64,000 nt of DNA from Bordetella genomosp. 9 (GCF_002119725.1 NZ_CP021109.1:4278001-4342000); one strand, 5' to 3'; positions 54,096 through 62,775 are shown, counted from the stretch's first letter. Notes: generated from the sequence alone by a model not told the origin. Numbers and translations: made by a program.

Positions 54096-55526
54096 ATGGA
54101 CCAGCCGTCCAGCCGCGTGGCCGCCTACGACGAGATGACGGATTCTGCGGGCCAGGTGCGCCCGCACTACCGTGCGCTGGCCCAATGGCTTGCCGAACAG
54201 ACCGATGAGGCCATGGCGGCGCGGCGGCTGGAAGCGGACCTTAATCTTCGCCGCGTCGGTATTACGTTTTCCGTGGCCGGCGACGAAGCGGGGACCGAGC
54301 GCCTTATCCCGTTCGACCTGATTCCCCGCATCATCCCCGCGGCCGAATGGCGCCGGCTGGACGCGGGCCTGAAGCAGCGGGTGCGCGCGCTGAACCACTT
54401 CATCCACGACATCTACCACGACCACGACATTGTGCGGGCCGGCATCGTGCCTCCCGAACAGGTCTTCCTGAACGCCCAGTACCGCCCCGAAATGCAGGAT
54501 GTGGAAGTGGCGGAGAACATCTATTGCCACATCGCGGGCATCGACGTGGTCCGCGCTGGCAGCGGCGACTTCTACGTCCTGGAAGACAACCTGCGCGTGC
54601 CGTCCGGCGTTTCGTACATGCTGGAGAACCGCAAGATGTCCATGCGGCTGCTGCCCGACGCCTTCAGCAGGCTGAGGGTGGGCCCGGTCGCGCATTATCC
54701 CGACCTGCTGCTGGACAACCTGCGCGAAGTGGCGCCTCGAAGCATCGACGATCCCACCGTCGTGGTGCTCACGCCGGGCATGTACAACTCCGCCTATTTC
54801 GAGCATGCCTTCCTGGCGCAGCAGATGGGCGTCGAGCTGGTGGAAGGACGCGACCTGTTCGTGGACCGCGATACCGTCTACATGCGAACGACGCGCGGAC
54901 CCCGGCGGGTGGACGTGATCTATCGCCGCGTTGACGACGACTTCCTGGACCCCCTGGCCTTTCGCGCGGACTCGGCGCTGGGCATCCCCGGCTTGCTGTC
55001 CGTCTATCGCGCCGGGCGCATCACCCTGGCCAATGCCATCGGCACGGGCATCGCCGACGATAAATCCACCTATCTCTACGTCCCCGCCATGATCCGCTTC
55101 TATCTGGGGGAAGAGCCTATCCTGCAGAACGTGCCGACGTGGTGCTGCGCCCATCCGGACGAGCTGTCCTATGTGCTGGCCAATATGCCGCAACTGGTGG
55201 TCAAGGAAGTGCATGGGGCGGGCGGCTACGGCATGCTTGTGGGGCCGGCCTCCACCCGCGCCCAGGTGGAGGCCTTCAAGGCCCGCGTGAAGGCCAACCC
55301 TGCCGCGTATATCGCGCAACCCACGCTGGCGCTTTCCACCGTGCCGACCTACGTCGAAAGCGGCGTTGCGCCCCGCCATGTCGATCTGCGTCCTTATGTG
55401 CTGTGCGGCAAGGAGATGCGTACCGTGCCGGGCGGCCTTTGCCGTGTCGCCCTGACCGAAGGCTCCCTGATCGTCAACAGCAGCCAGGGGGGCGGAACCA
55501 AGGACACCTGGGTCCTCGAGGAATGA
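54096..55526 (+). CDS. circularly permuted type 2 ATP-grasp protein (Anbu operon)
   Basis: 476 residues. Circularly permuted ATP-grasp ligase (DUF404/DUF407 type), predicted to form amide bonds with ATP. The nucleotide and Mg region is visible in FYVLEDNLRVPSGVSYMLENRKM and LVVKEVHGAGGYGMLVGPAS, with the closing YIAQPTLALSTVPT and HVDLRPYVLCG. ATG at 54096 follows AAGGAGCGAGAAG. First gene of the operon with alpha-E, transglutaminase-like and Anbu genes; its stop is 2 nt before the next start. Confidence 0.9.
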   Translation: MDQPSSRVAAYDEMTDSAGQVRPHYRALAQWLAEQTDEAMAARRLEADLNLRRVGITFSVAGDEAGTERLIPFDLIPRIIPAAEWRRLDAGLKQRVRALNHFIHDIYHDHDIVRAGIVPPEQVFLNAQYRPEMQDVEVAENIYCHIAGIDVVRAGSGDFYVLEDNLRVPSGVSYMLENRKMSMRLLPDAFSRLRVGPVAHYPDLLLDNLREVAPRSIDDPTVVVLTPGMYNSAYFEHAFLAQQMGVELVEGRDLFVDRDTVYMRTTRGPRRVDVIYRRVDDDFLDPLAFRADSALGIPGLLSVYRAGRITLANAIGTGIADDKSTYLYVPAMIRFYLGEEPILQNVPTWCCAHPDELSYVLANMPQLVVKEVHGAGGYGMLVGPASTRAQVEAFKARVKANPAAYIAQPTLALSTVPTYVESGVAPRHVDLRPYVLCGKEMRTVPGGLCRVALTEGSLIVNSSQGGGTKDTWVLEE

Positions 55527-55528
55527 TC

Positions 55529-56497
55529 ATGCTGAGCCGGACCGCGGACGATCTTTTCTGGATGTGCCGCCATATGGAAAGGGCGGAAAACATGGCGCGC
55601 ATGCTGGACGTCAGCCTGCAGATGTCCCTGCTGCCGCAGGATGCCGACACGCGCGCAAGGTCGTGGCGCGCGGTGATGCGGATTTCCGAACTGCAAAGCC
55701 TGTTCGAACAGCGCTACCCGGACGGCACGGCGCGCGACGTGCTGCGCTTCATGGTCCGCGATGCCGACAACCCATCGTCCATCTACGCCTGCCTGCGCGC
55801 GGCGCGCGAGAATGCGCGGGCCGTGCGGGGCAGCCTGACCACGGAGGTATGGGAAACGTACAACAGCACCTGGCTGGAGCTGCTGCGGCACTTAAGGCTC
55901 GACCTGCCCGAACGCAACCCCGGCGAGTTTTTCGAATGGGTGAAGTTCCGCTCCCATGTCGCGCGCGGGGTGGCGCTGGGTACGATGTTCGAAGACGAAG
56001 CGATGTGCTTCATGCGGCTGGGCACCCACCTCGAGCGCGCGGACAACACGGCGCGCATGCTCGACGTCAAGTTCCATGAATACGAAGACGGGGAAGCCGT
56101 CCGCACCGATGCCGGCCAGGCCGCTCCTCCGCCCAACGAGTTCTATCGCTGGGCCGCCATCCTCGGTTCGGTATCGGCGCTGGAGATCTACCGCAAGGTC
56201 TACCGCGACGCCATTACCGCGGACCGTGTCGCGGAGCTGCTCATTCTCCATGCCGACATGCCGCGCTCCTTGCTCAGCTCCATCCAGGCCGTCACGAGCA
56301 ACCTGGAGATGATCGCCAACGCCCGATCCGCCGAAACCGAACGGCGCGCGGGCATGCTGTGCGCCGAACTGCGCTACGGCAAGATCGAATCCATCATGGC
56401 CAGCGGCCTGCATCGCTTCCTGCAGCGCTTTCTAGAACGCGTCAACGATCTCGGCAATCGCATCAGCCAGGATTTTCTGCTCCCCTTGTCCGTCTGA
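55529..56497 (+). CDS. alpha-E domain-containing protein (Anbu operon)
   Basis: 322 residues, almost entirely helical: the alpha-E domain (MLSRTADDLFWMCRHMERAENMARML is its signature; a second ERADNTARMLDVK repeats it). Always found beside the circularly permuted ATP-grasp protein and sometimes fused to it, so the two are thought to act as one ligase complex. Start at 55529 (MLSRT) gives GAGG at ~7 nt; MIM at 55523 overlaps the previous stop and is the alternative. Confidence 0.9.
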   Translation: MLSRTADDLFWMCRHMERAENMARMLDVSLQMSLLPQDADTRARSWRAVMRISELQSLFEQRYPDGTARDVLRFMVRDADNPSSIYACLRAARENARAVRGSLTTEVWETYNSTWLELLRHLRLDLPERNPGEFFEWVKFRSHVARGVALGTMFEDEAMCFMRLGTHLERADNTARMLDVKFHEYEDGEAVRTDAGQAAPPPNEFYRWAAILGSVSALEIYRKVYRDAITADRVAELLILHADMPRSLLSSIQAVTSNLEMIANARSAETERRAGMLCAELRYGKIESIMASGLHRFLQRFLERVNDLGNRISQDFLLPLSV

Positions 56498-56529
56498 GAC
56501 GGCCAACGGCGCCCGAACCGGGGACCCCC

Positions 56530-57330
56530 ATGCGACACCTCATCCGCCACGTCACGCACTACCGCTATACGGCCCCCGTCAGCTACAGCATCCAGACGCT
56601 GCGGCTGACGCCGCGCCCGGAAGAGCACCAGCGGCCGTTGCGCTGGCACATCGAGGCGCCGGGGGATCTGGCAGAGCAGATCGATGCCTACGGCAACGTC
56701 ACGCACACGCTGACCCTGAACCGTCCCCACGAAGAGATCGAATTACGCGTCACCGGCCAAGTGGAAATCGGCGAGCTTCCCAACGGGCTGGTCCGCGCCG
56801 ACGACAGCCGCCTGCCCGTGCACGCTTACCGGGTACAGACGCCGCTGACCCGGGCCGACGCCACCATTCTGGATTTCTGCGCCGGCGTACTGCCCCAGGG
56901 TATGCGCACGCCGGACGACGCGCTGACGCTGGCGAAGGCCATATCCGATCGCGTGGCCTACGAACCAGGCATCACCGATGTGACCACGGCCGCGGTGCAG
57001 GTGCTGCAGCTCGGCCATGGCGTTTGCCAGGACCATGCTCATCTTTTCCTGGCCTGCGCGCGGGGGATGGGGGTGCCGGCCCGCTATGTCAGCGGCTATC
57101 TGTACACGGTGGCGGAGCATGCGGCCAGCCATGCCTGGGCCGATGTCTGGCTGCCGGATACCGGCTGGTGCAGCGTCGATATCACCAACCGGCAGTTCGC
57201 ATCGGAATGCCATTGCCGGCTCGCGGTGGCGCGCGACTACGATTCGGCCGCGCCGGTACGCGGCGTGCGGCACGGCGGCGGACAGGAATCCATGCGAGTC
57301 AGCGTGGAAGTGCGAGCCATGCGGCAATAG
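56530..57330 (+). CDS. transglutaminase-like cysteine protease (Anbu operon)
   Basis: 266 residues. N-terminal transglutaminase-associated beta domain (RHVTHYRYTAPVSYSIQTLRLTPRPEEHQRPL) and a papain-like core with Cys in GVCQDHAHLF, His in ASHAWADVWL and Asp in WCSVDITN forming the triad. Probably cleaves or exchanges an amide bond made by the ATP-grasp/alpha-E pair. 32 bp after the alpha-E gene. Confidence 0.9.
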   Translation: MRHLIRHVTHYRYTAPVSYSIQTLRLTPRPEEHQRPLRWHIEAPGDLAEQIDAYGNVTHTLTLNRPHEEIELRVTGQVEIGELPNGLVRADDSRLPVHAYRVQTPLTRADATILDFCAGVLPQGMRTPDDALTLAKAISDRVAYEPGITDVTTAAVQVLQLGHGVCQDHAHLFLACARGMGVPARYVSGYLYTVAEHAASHAWADVWLPDTGWCSVDITNRQFASECHCRLAVARDYDSAAPVRGVRHGGGQESMRVSVEVRAMRQ

Positions 57331-57423
57331 CGCACCGGCCCCGGGGCACCCCGTGCCCCTGGCCGGACTGCCGTTTTTGCCGGCCGTTGAATACAATTCC
57401 GGGGTTGCCTTGCCGGACCCCCC

Positions 57424-58287
57424 ATGACTTATTGCGTCGCCACCCGCCAACGGACCGGACTGGTCTTTCTCGCCGACTCACGCACCAACGCCGGCGTGGA
57501 CCAGATCAGCGTGTTCCGCAAACTCAACGTGTTCGAGCGGCCCGGCGAACGCGTCATGGTGCTGATGACGTCGGGCAATCTGGCCATCAGCCAATCCGTG
57601 GTCAACGTGCTTTCCATGCGCGACGGCGCCGACCCGGCCTCGATTTGCAACGCGCCGAACATGTTCGAAGCCGCGCGCATCGTCGGCGATGCGGTGCGTG
57701 AAGTGCATCGCCGCGACGCCGCCGCCCTGCATGACCAGGGCGTCGAATTCAACATCTCGCTGATTTTCGGCGGGCAGATCGGACACGAGCGCTGCCGCCT
57801 GTTCCAGATCTATTCCGCCGGCAACTTCATCGAGGCGCACGAAGAATGCCCCTATTTCCAGATCGGCGAATCCAAGTACGGCAAGCCGATCCTGGACCGC
57901 GTGCTTCAGCCGGACAGCTCGCTGGACGAAGCGGCCAAATGCGCACTGATCTCCATGGACTCGACGCTGCGGTCGAACATCTCCGTCGGCCTGCCGCTGG
58001 ATCTTCTGGTTTATGAAGCCGATACGCTGCGCGTGACGCGCTTTGCCAATATCGACGAGAACAACCAGTATTTCCATATGATCCGCAACAGCTGGGGGGA
58101 GCGCCTGCGGCAGGTATTCGCCGAGATCGACGACCCGGTCTGGACCAATCCCTGCGCGCCGGACACCCTGGTGCCGCCGGGCCGCGTGCACCAGCCGGTG
58201 CGCGTGCTGCCCGGCAGCGCGGAACCCACGGACATCGCATCGTCCCAGGCCTTGGCGCAGGGACGCGACCCGTTCCAATCCAACTGA
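57424..58287 (+). CDS. Anbu proteasome-like peptidase
   Basis: 287 residues. Ntn-hydrolase fold related to HslV and the proteasome beta subunit. MTYCVATRQRTGLVFLADSRTNAGVDQISVFRKLNVF places Thr2 next to the initiator Met, to be exposed as the N-terminal nucleophile. SLIFGGQIGHERCRLFQIYSAGNFIEAHE and ALISMDSTLRSNISVGLPLDLLVYEAD complete the core. Anbu forms open spiral rings without a known ATPase; substrates are unknown. Ends the four-gene operon; the next gene (metF) converges. Confidence 0.92.
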   Translation: MTYCVATRQRTGLVFLADSRTNAGVDQISVFRKLNVFERPGERVMVLMTSGNLAISQSVVNVLSMRDGADPASICNAPNMFEAARIVGDAVREVHRRDAAALHDQGVEFNISLIFGGQIGHERCRLFQIYSAGNFIEAHEECPYFQIGESKYGKPILDRVLQPDSSLDEAAKCALISMDSTLRSNISVGLPLDLLVYEADTLRVTRFANIDENNQYFHMIRNSWGERLRQVFAEIDDPVWTNPCAPDTLVPPGRVHQPVRVLPGSAEPTDIASSQALAQGRDPFQSN

Positions 58288-58398
58288 AACATCATGCGGG
58301 TCGCGCCGTGACGGCCCAGCCCCATCGCGCGCCGCCATCAAAGCGCCGCCATCGCTGAGTCATTGCCGGACTTTCCCCGGGGCGGCCCGCCCGTGCCG

Positions 58399-59244
58399 TC
58401 ACTTGCGCGTCAGGTTGTTCCAGATCGCCAGCGGCGCTTCGGCGCTGTTCAGCGTGTAGAAGTGCAGGCCGGGGGCGCCCTGGTCCAGCAATTTGCGGCA
58501 CAAATCCGTGACGACGTCCACGCCGAACGCGCGGATGGAAGCCTTGTCGTCGCCGAATTCCGCCAGCCGCAACCGGATCCAGCGCGGGATTTCCGCGCCG
58601 CACATCTGGGAAAACCGCACCAGTTGCGTATGGTTGGTGATCGGCATGATGCCCGGCACGATGGGCACGGAAACGCCCTTGGCGCGCACGCGATCGACGA
58701 AATCGAAGTACGCGTCCGGATTGAAGAAGTACTGCGTAATCGCGCTGTCGGCGCCCGCGCGCACTTTTTCCACGAAGTGGTCCAGGTCGCTGGACGGACT
58801 GTCCGCCTGGGGATGCATTTCCGGATAGGCCGCGACTTCGATGTGGAACCAGTCGCCCGTCTCCTGGCGGATAAAAGCGACCAGATCGCGTGCGTACTTG
58901 AGCTCGCCCGCATCGCCGCCCATGCCCGACGGCAGGTCGCCGCGCAGCGCGACGAGCTGGCGCACGCCTTCCTCGCGGTAGGCAGTCAGGATGGCGCGCA
59001 GGTCTTCGCGGGAGGCGCCCACGCATGACAGGTGCGGCGCGGCGGACACGCCCAGGTTGCGCAGCATGCGCACCGTGCCCGCCGTGCCTTCGCGGGTGGA
59101 GCCGCCCGCGCCGAACGTCACGCTGACGTAGCGCGGGTGGATGGCCAGCATCTGCTTGGCCGCGCGCAGCAGGCGCTCCTGCGCGGCGATGTCGCGCGGC
59201 GGAAAGAATTCCAGGCTATATGCCGGCGTAGAAGTATCGGTCAT
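58399..59244 (-). CDS. metF: 5,10-methylenetetrahydrofolate reductase MetF
   Basis: 281 residues. FAD enzyme giving 5-methyl-THF for methionine synthesis. YSLEFFPPRD (catalytic Glu), PHLSCVGASREDLRAIL, LVALRGDLP and FIRQETGDWFHIEVAAYPEMHP are MetF motifs. The ATG overlaps the holin-like stop (ATGA, 4 bases). Last gene of the SAH-riboswitch operon ahcY-holin-like-metF; this couples methyl-group supply to removal of the SAH product. Confidence 0.96.
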   Translation of the reverse strand: MTDTSTPAYSLEFFPPRDIAAQERLLRAAKQMLAIHPRYVSVTFGAGGSTREGTAGTVRMLRNLGVSAAPHLSCVGASREDLRAILTAYREEGVRQLVALRGDLPSGMGGDAGELKYARDLVAFIRQETGDWFHIEVAAYPEMHPQADSPSSDLDHFVEKVRAGADSAITQYFFNPDAYFDFVDRVRAKGVSVPIVPGIMPITNHTQLVRFSQMCGAEIPRWIRLRLAEFGDDKASIRAFGVDVVTDLCRKLLDQGAPGLHFYTLNSAEAPLAIWNNLTRK

Positions 59245-59579
59245 GAGGCAACCAGCATGGAGAACAGGCCGGAGATGATGCTATAGAGGATGGCGCCGAT
59301 CACCGCCCACCAGAAGCCGTTGACCTGGAAGCCCTTCAGGATGGATCCGGCGAACCAGAACAGCAGCGCGTTCAGGACGAGCAGGAAGAGACCGAGCGTG
59401 ACAATGGTGATGGGCAGGGTCAGCAGCACCAGCACCGGCTTGACCAGCATGTTCAGCAGGCCAAGCACCAGCGCCGCGATCAGCGCCGACCCGAAACTCG
59501 CCACGGAAATGCCAGGCAACAGATACGCGACCACCAGCAGGGCCACGGCATTCAGGATCCAGACGAGTATCAAGGTCAT
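59241..59579 (-). CDS. phage-holin-family (YvlD-like) membrane protein
   Basis: 112 residues with about four hydrophobic helices and almost no polar loop (LILVWILNAVALLVVAYLLPGISVASFGSALIAALVLGLLNMLVKPVLVLLTLPITIVTLGLFLLVLNALLFW). The PVLVLLTLPITIVTLG stretch is typical of the YvlD/phage holin 4-like family (DUF360). Not a phage gene: it lies between ahcY and metF in the riboswitch operon and overlaps metF. Role in the methyl cycle unknown. Confidence 0.82.
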   Translation of the reverse strand: MTLILVWILNAVALLVVAYLLPGISVASFGSALIAALVLGLLNMLVKPVLVLLTLPITIVTLGLFLLVLNALLFWFAGSILKGFQVNGFWWAVIGAILYSIISGLFSMLVAS

Positions 59580-59610
59580 GTTCGATCTCCCGCATCAAGC
59601 GTTGTAAAGG

Positions 59611-59637
59611 GTGCCGCGCCGGTTGGCGCGGGCGCAC
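59611..59637 (-). other. stem-loop in the ahcY-holin-like gap
   Basis: On the minus strand, GTGCGCCCGCGCC-AACC-GGCGCGGCAC folds into a GC stem with a small bulge and a 4-nt loop, 19 bp after the ahcY stop. Likely an mRNA processing or attenuation element, so that ahcY exceeds metF, rather than a full terminator. Confidence 0.45.
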
Positions 59638-59656
59638 CTATTTTGCGACAAGCCCA

Positions 59657-61075
59657 TCAATAACGGTAGTGATTGCTCTTGAACGGGCCTTCGACGGACA
59701 CGCCGATGTACGCGGCCTGCTCCGGCCGCAGCGTGGTGAGGTTGGCGCCGAGCTTTTTCAAATGCAGGCGGGCCACCTTTTCGTCCAGTTGCTTGGGCAG
59801 CACGTACACCTGGCCCTTCTCGTAGGCCTCATTGCGCGTGAACAGCTCGATCTGCGCGATGGTCTGGTTGGTGAACGAGGACGACATCACGAACGAGGGA
59901 TGCCCCGTGGCGCAACCCAGGTTCACCAGACGGCCCTTGGCGAGCAGAATGATGCGCTTGCCGTCGGGGAAGATCACGTGATCGACCTGCGGCTTGATCT
60001 CTTCCCACTTGCAATCTTCCAGCGACGCGACGTCGATTTCGTTGTCGAAGTGGCCGATGTTGCAAACGATGGCCTGGTCCTTCATGCGCTCCATGTGGGC
60101 GCGCGTGATGACGTTGTAGTTGCCGGTCGCGGTCACGAAGATGTCGGCCTTGTCGGCGGCTTCTTCCATCGTCACGACCTTGTAGCCTTCCATCGCGGCC
60201 TGCAGGGCGCAGATCGGGTCGATTTCCGTGACCCAGACCTGGGCGCGCAGCGCCTGCAGCGCCTGCGCGCAGCCCTTGCCCACGTCGCCATAGCCGGCCA
60301 CGACGGCGATCTTGCCGGCCACCATCACATCGGTGGCGCGCTTGATGCCGTCCACCAGCGACTCGCGGCAACCGTACAGGTTGTCGAACTTCGACTTGGT
60401 GACCGAGTCGTTCACGTTGATGGCGGCGAAGGCGAGTTCGCCCCGCTGGGACATCTGGTACAGGCGATGCACGCCGGTGGTGGTTTCCTCGGTCACGCCG
60501 CGGATCTGCGCCAGGCGGGTGGAGTACCACTTGGGATCGCGCGCCAGCGTCGCCTTGATGGCGGCGAACAGGACGCGCTCTTCCTCGCTGCCCGGCTTGG
60601 CCAGCACGGAGATATCCGACTCCGCCTTGGCGCCCAGGTGCAGCAGCAGCGTCGCGTCGCCGCCGTCATCCAGGATCATGTTGGCGTGCTGGCCGTTGGG
60701 CCATTCGAAAATCTTGTGCGTGTATTCCCAGTATTCGGCCAGGGTCTCACCCTTGACGGCAAAAACCGGCGTGCCGCCCGCGGCGATGGCGGCGGCGGCG
60801 TGATCCTGCGTCGAAAAGATGTTGCACGACGCCCAGCGCACTTCCGCGCCCAGCGCTTTCAGCGTTTCGATCAGTACGGCCGTCTGGATGGTCATGTGCA
60901 GACTGCCGGCGATGCGGGCGCCCTTCAAAGGCTGAGAGGCCGCGTATTCTTCGCGGGTGGCCATCAAGCCAGGCATCTCGGTTTCGGCGATGGCGATCTC
61001 GCGGCGGCCCCAGGCGGCCAGGCCGATATCGGCGACGATGTAGTCGGAAACGGACTTATCGGAAACGGTGTTCAT
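59657..61075 (-). CDS. ahcY: adenosylhomocysteinase (S-adenosylhomocysteine hydrolase)
   Basis: 472 residues. NAD-dependent hydrolysis of SAH to homocysteine and adenosine. GSLHMTIQTAVLIETLKALGAEVRWASCNIFSTQDHAAAAIA, the NAD-binding VVAGYGDVGKGCAQAL, NDSVTKSKFDNLYGCRESLVDGIKRATD and C-terminal HLKKLGANLTTLRPEQAAYIGVSVEGPFKSNHYRY are full-length signatures. It includes the ~40-residue insert usual in bacterial forms. ATG at 61075 begins MNTVSDKS. Regulated by an SAH riboswitch in its leader. Confidence 0.97.
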   Translation of the reverse strand: MNTVSDKSVSDYIVADIGLAAWGRREIAIAETEMPGLMATREEYAASQPLKGARIAGSLHMTIQTAVLIETLKALGAEVRWASCNIFSTQDHAAAAIAAGGTPVFAVKGETLAEYWEYTHKIFEWPNGQHANMILDDGGDATLLLHLGAKAESDISVLAKPGSEEERVLFAAIKATLARDPKWYSTRLAQIRGVTEETTTGVHRLYQMSQRGELAFAAINVNDSVTKSKFDNLYGCRESLVDGIKRATDVMVAGKIAVVAGYGDVGKGCAQALQALRAQVWVTEIDPICALQAAMEGYKVVTMEEAADKADIFVTATGNYNVITRAHMERMKDQAIVCNIGHFDNEIDVASLEDCKWEEIKPQVDHVIFPDGKRIILLAKGRLVNLGCATGHPSFVMSSSFTNQTIAQIELFTRNEAYEKGQVYVLPKQLDEKVARLHLKKLGANLTTLRPEQAAYIGVSVEGPFKSNHYRY

Positions 61076-61203
61076 GGGTTGCTCCACGTATAAACGGACG
61101 GCGCCACACCGCGGCCCGAAACGTGCGCAACGTCCCGGCCGGATATTGCGGCCGGGATCACACCGGATGATTGGTGCGCCCGCCTCTGCCACGCATGCGA
61201 CAA

Positions 61204-61311
61204 AGGTGAGCGCCGTTGCATGCCGCCACGCGATGCGCGACAGCCAAACAGAGGCCTGAGCCTGGCGGGTATGTCGGGCGCCATGGCCCCCCGTCGCAAC
61301 GCTCCTCAGGC
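61204..61311 (-). ncRNA. S-adenosylhomocysteine (SAH) riboswitch
   Basis: On the minus strand, the leader runs CCTGAGGAGCGTTGCGAC, then CCCGCCAGGCTCAGG and, 50 nt later, GCAACGGCGCTCACC. GAGGAGCG/CGCTC pairing, the CCAGGCTC core and the AACGGCGCTCAC 3' strand match the SAH riboswitch of beta- and gammaproteobacteria, which binds SAH and turns on ahcY. It begins in the last codons of the glycosyltransferase gene and lies about 130 nt before the ahcY ATG. Confidence 0.88.
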
Positions 61312-62337
61312 GTGGGCAATATTGTACCGGGTAGCGGGTGTCAGCGGAACCAGCGCATTGAGCAGGTCCGTGGCGATCGCGTCCCAGGTGCGCGTCAGCG
61401 CATGCTGGCGCACCACGTCCCGGCTAAGGCTGAGCGCCTCCAGGCAGGCCTGGCCCAGATCGTCGCGCAGGAATCCGGTCACGCCGTCCTGGATCACCGC
61501 CATCGGCGCGTCGGTGCGGAACGCCGCCACGGGCGTTCCGCAGGCCAGCGCTTCGAGCATGACGAGCCCGAAGGTGTCGGTCAGGCTAGGGAACACGAAG
61601 ACGTCGGCCGACGCGTAGTAGTGCGGCAGCCGGTCGTCGGATTGCATGCCTGTGTAGTGGACGTCCGGATACTTGCGGCGCAGCCGCTCGGCATCCGGGC
61701 CGCCGCCCACGACCACCTTGCTGCCGGGCAGGTTCAAACCGAGAAAAGCGTCCAGGTTCTTTTCGCGCGCCACCCGTCCGACACTCAGGAATATCGGGCG
61801 CGGCAGGTCGGGAAAGGCGTCGCGCGGCCCGGGATGGAAACGTTCGGCATCCACGCCGCGCGACCACACCTGCAGATTCTTCAGTCCATGGCGCGCCACG
61901 GTGTCGCGCACCGTCGGCGTCGGCACGAGCACCCGCTGCGATGGCCCGTGAAACCACTGCATATAGCGCCAAGGCAGATAGGCCGGGATGCCCATCCGCG
62001 CCTGCAGATAGTCGGGGAACATGGTGTGGAAAGACGTCGTGAACCGCCATCCCCGGCGCAGCGCCATGCGGCGCGCCGCCAGCCCCAGGGGCCCTTCGGT
62101 GGCGATATGCAGGGCGTCGGGAACGATGTCCCCCAGCAGCCGCCGCAGCTGCTTGCGCGGCTGGATGCACAGGCGCAGCTCCGGCTCCGACGGCGCCGGC
62201 ACGGTCCGGCTGCCCTCCGGGCTGACGACGATCAGCTCATGGCCCCAGCTGGACAGGATCTTGCGCATGGTCGTCCAGGTGCGGACAACCCCGTTCACTT
62301 GCGGATGCCAGGCATCCGTAACCAGCGCGATGAGCAT
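61306..62337 (-). CDS. GT4-family glycosyltransferase
   Basis: 343 residues. Two Rossmann domains: N-terminal MLIALVTDAWHPQVNGVVRTW and C-terminal PIFLSVGRVAREKNLDAFLGL, GPDAERLRRKYPDVHYTGMQSDDRLPHYYASADVFVFPSLTDTFGLVMLEALACGTPVAAF, containing the E-x7-E nucleotide-sugar motif (SLTDTFGLVMLEALACG). Resembles GDP-mannose-dependent mannosyltransferases acting on lipids; substrate unresolved. ATG at 62337 was chosen over TTG at 62349. Its 3' end carries the ahcY promoter and the start of the SAH riboswitch. Confidence 0.88.
   Translation of the reverse strand: MLIALVTDAWHPQVNGVVRTWTTMRKILSSWGHELIVVSPEGSRTVPAPSEPELRLCIQPRKQLRRLLGDIVPDALHIATEGPLGLAARRMALRRGWRFTTSFHTMFPDYLQARMGIPAYLPWRYMQWFHGPSQRVLVPTPTVRDTVARHGLKNLQVWSRGVDAERFHPGPRDAFPDLPRPIFLSVGRVAREKNLDAFLGLNLPGSKVVVGGGPDAERLRRKYPDVHYTGMQSDDRLPHYYASADVFVFPSLTDTFGLVMLEALACGTPVAAFRTDAPMAVIQDGVTGFLRDDLGQACLEALSLSRDVVRQHALTRTWDAIATDLLNALVPLTPATRYNIAHA
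61321..61326 (-). promoter_or_regulatory. ahcY promoter -10 inside the glycosyltransferase gene
   Basis: TACAAT on the minus strand, 10 nt upstream of the first riboswitch base. It sits within the codons for TRYNIAHA at the end of the glycosyltransferase gene. The -35 (TTCCGC at 17 bp) is weak. Confidence 0.55.
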
Positions 62338-62399
62338 GGGCTTTTGCAAGAGAGCCAGGAAAGCGCTTATTTGGCCCGTGGTTCATGACGGGAATATGT

Positions 62400-62480
62400 C
62401 CCACCCCCGAAGCGCTATCGCGCTTCCCCCTCGAGGGGGCGCGCCTGCGGACCGGCGGAGCCGGATCCGCGGCGCCCCGG
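62400..62480. repeat. degenerate single copy of the 129-bp repeat
   Basis: CCCACCCCCGAAGCGC, CCCCCTCGAGGGGG, and CTGCGGACCGGCGGAGCCGG match the reverse complement of the units at 23.5-24.2 kb with several changes (TATC in place of the GCAGC-like step; CGGAG for CAAAG). It lies between the glycosyltransferase and the DUF1289 gene. The same repeat family is thus dispersed in the genome. Confidence 0.8.
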
Positions 62481-62544
62481 TGGCGGAGCTTCTTGCGGGG
62501 GGCGGAGCGGGATCCGCGGCGCCTCGGGCGGGTGCCCGGGGGCG

Positions 62545-62775
62545 CTATCTTCTGGGGTAGCCCTGGGAGCGGATGCGGTGCCAGACGACTTGTTTTTCGG
62601 CGTCGCTCATGAATACCCAGTTGGAGACTTCCATTGCCGTGCGGCCGCAGCCGCGGCAGATTTCATCGAAGAGCGTCGAGCACACCGCGACACAAGGCGA
62701 ATCCGTGGCCGCGAAGACGCGGTCGTTCTCGGTTTCGGGGGCGGTGGGACACATATCGGGAGTGAAATCAGCCAT
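62545..62775 (-). CDS. DUF1289 small Cys-rich protein
   Basis: 76 residues. The core SPCVAVCSTLFDEICRGCGRT has Cys in the C-x3-C ... C-x2-C spacing that defines DUF1289 and probably binds a metal (zinc or an Fe-S cluster). The C-terminus EVSNWVFMSDAEKQVVWHRI is conserved in the family. ATG at 62775. Function unknown. Transcribed alone, upstream of the repeat copy. Confidence 0.82.
   Translation of the reverse strand: MADFTPDMCPTAPETENDRVFAATDSPCVAVCSTLFDEICRGCGRTAMEVSNWVFMSDAEKQVVWHRIRSQGYPRR

Noticed and set aside
52956..55379. Minus-strand open frame of 807 codons across slt, 5-formyl-THF cyclo-ligase and the ATP-grasp gene
   Set aside because: Spans three well supported genes; no ribosome site or domain.
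59241..59579. Prophage remnant, because of the holin-like protein
   Set aside because: No other phage genes; the protein belongs to a chromosomal YvlD-like family and is in the ahcY-metF operon.
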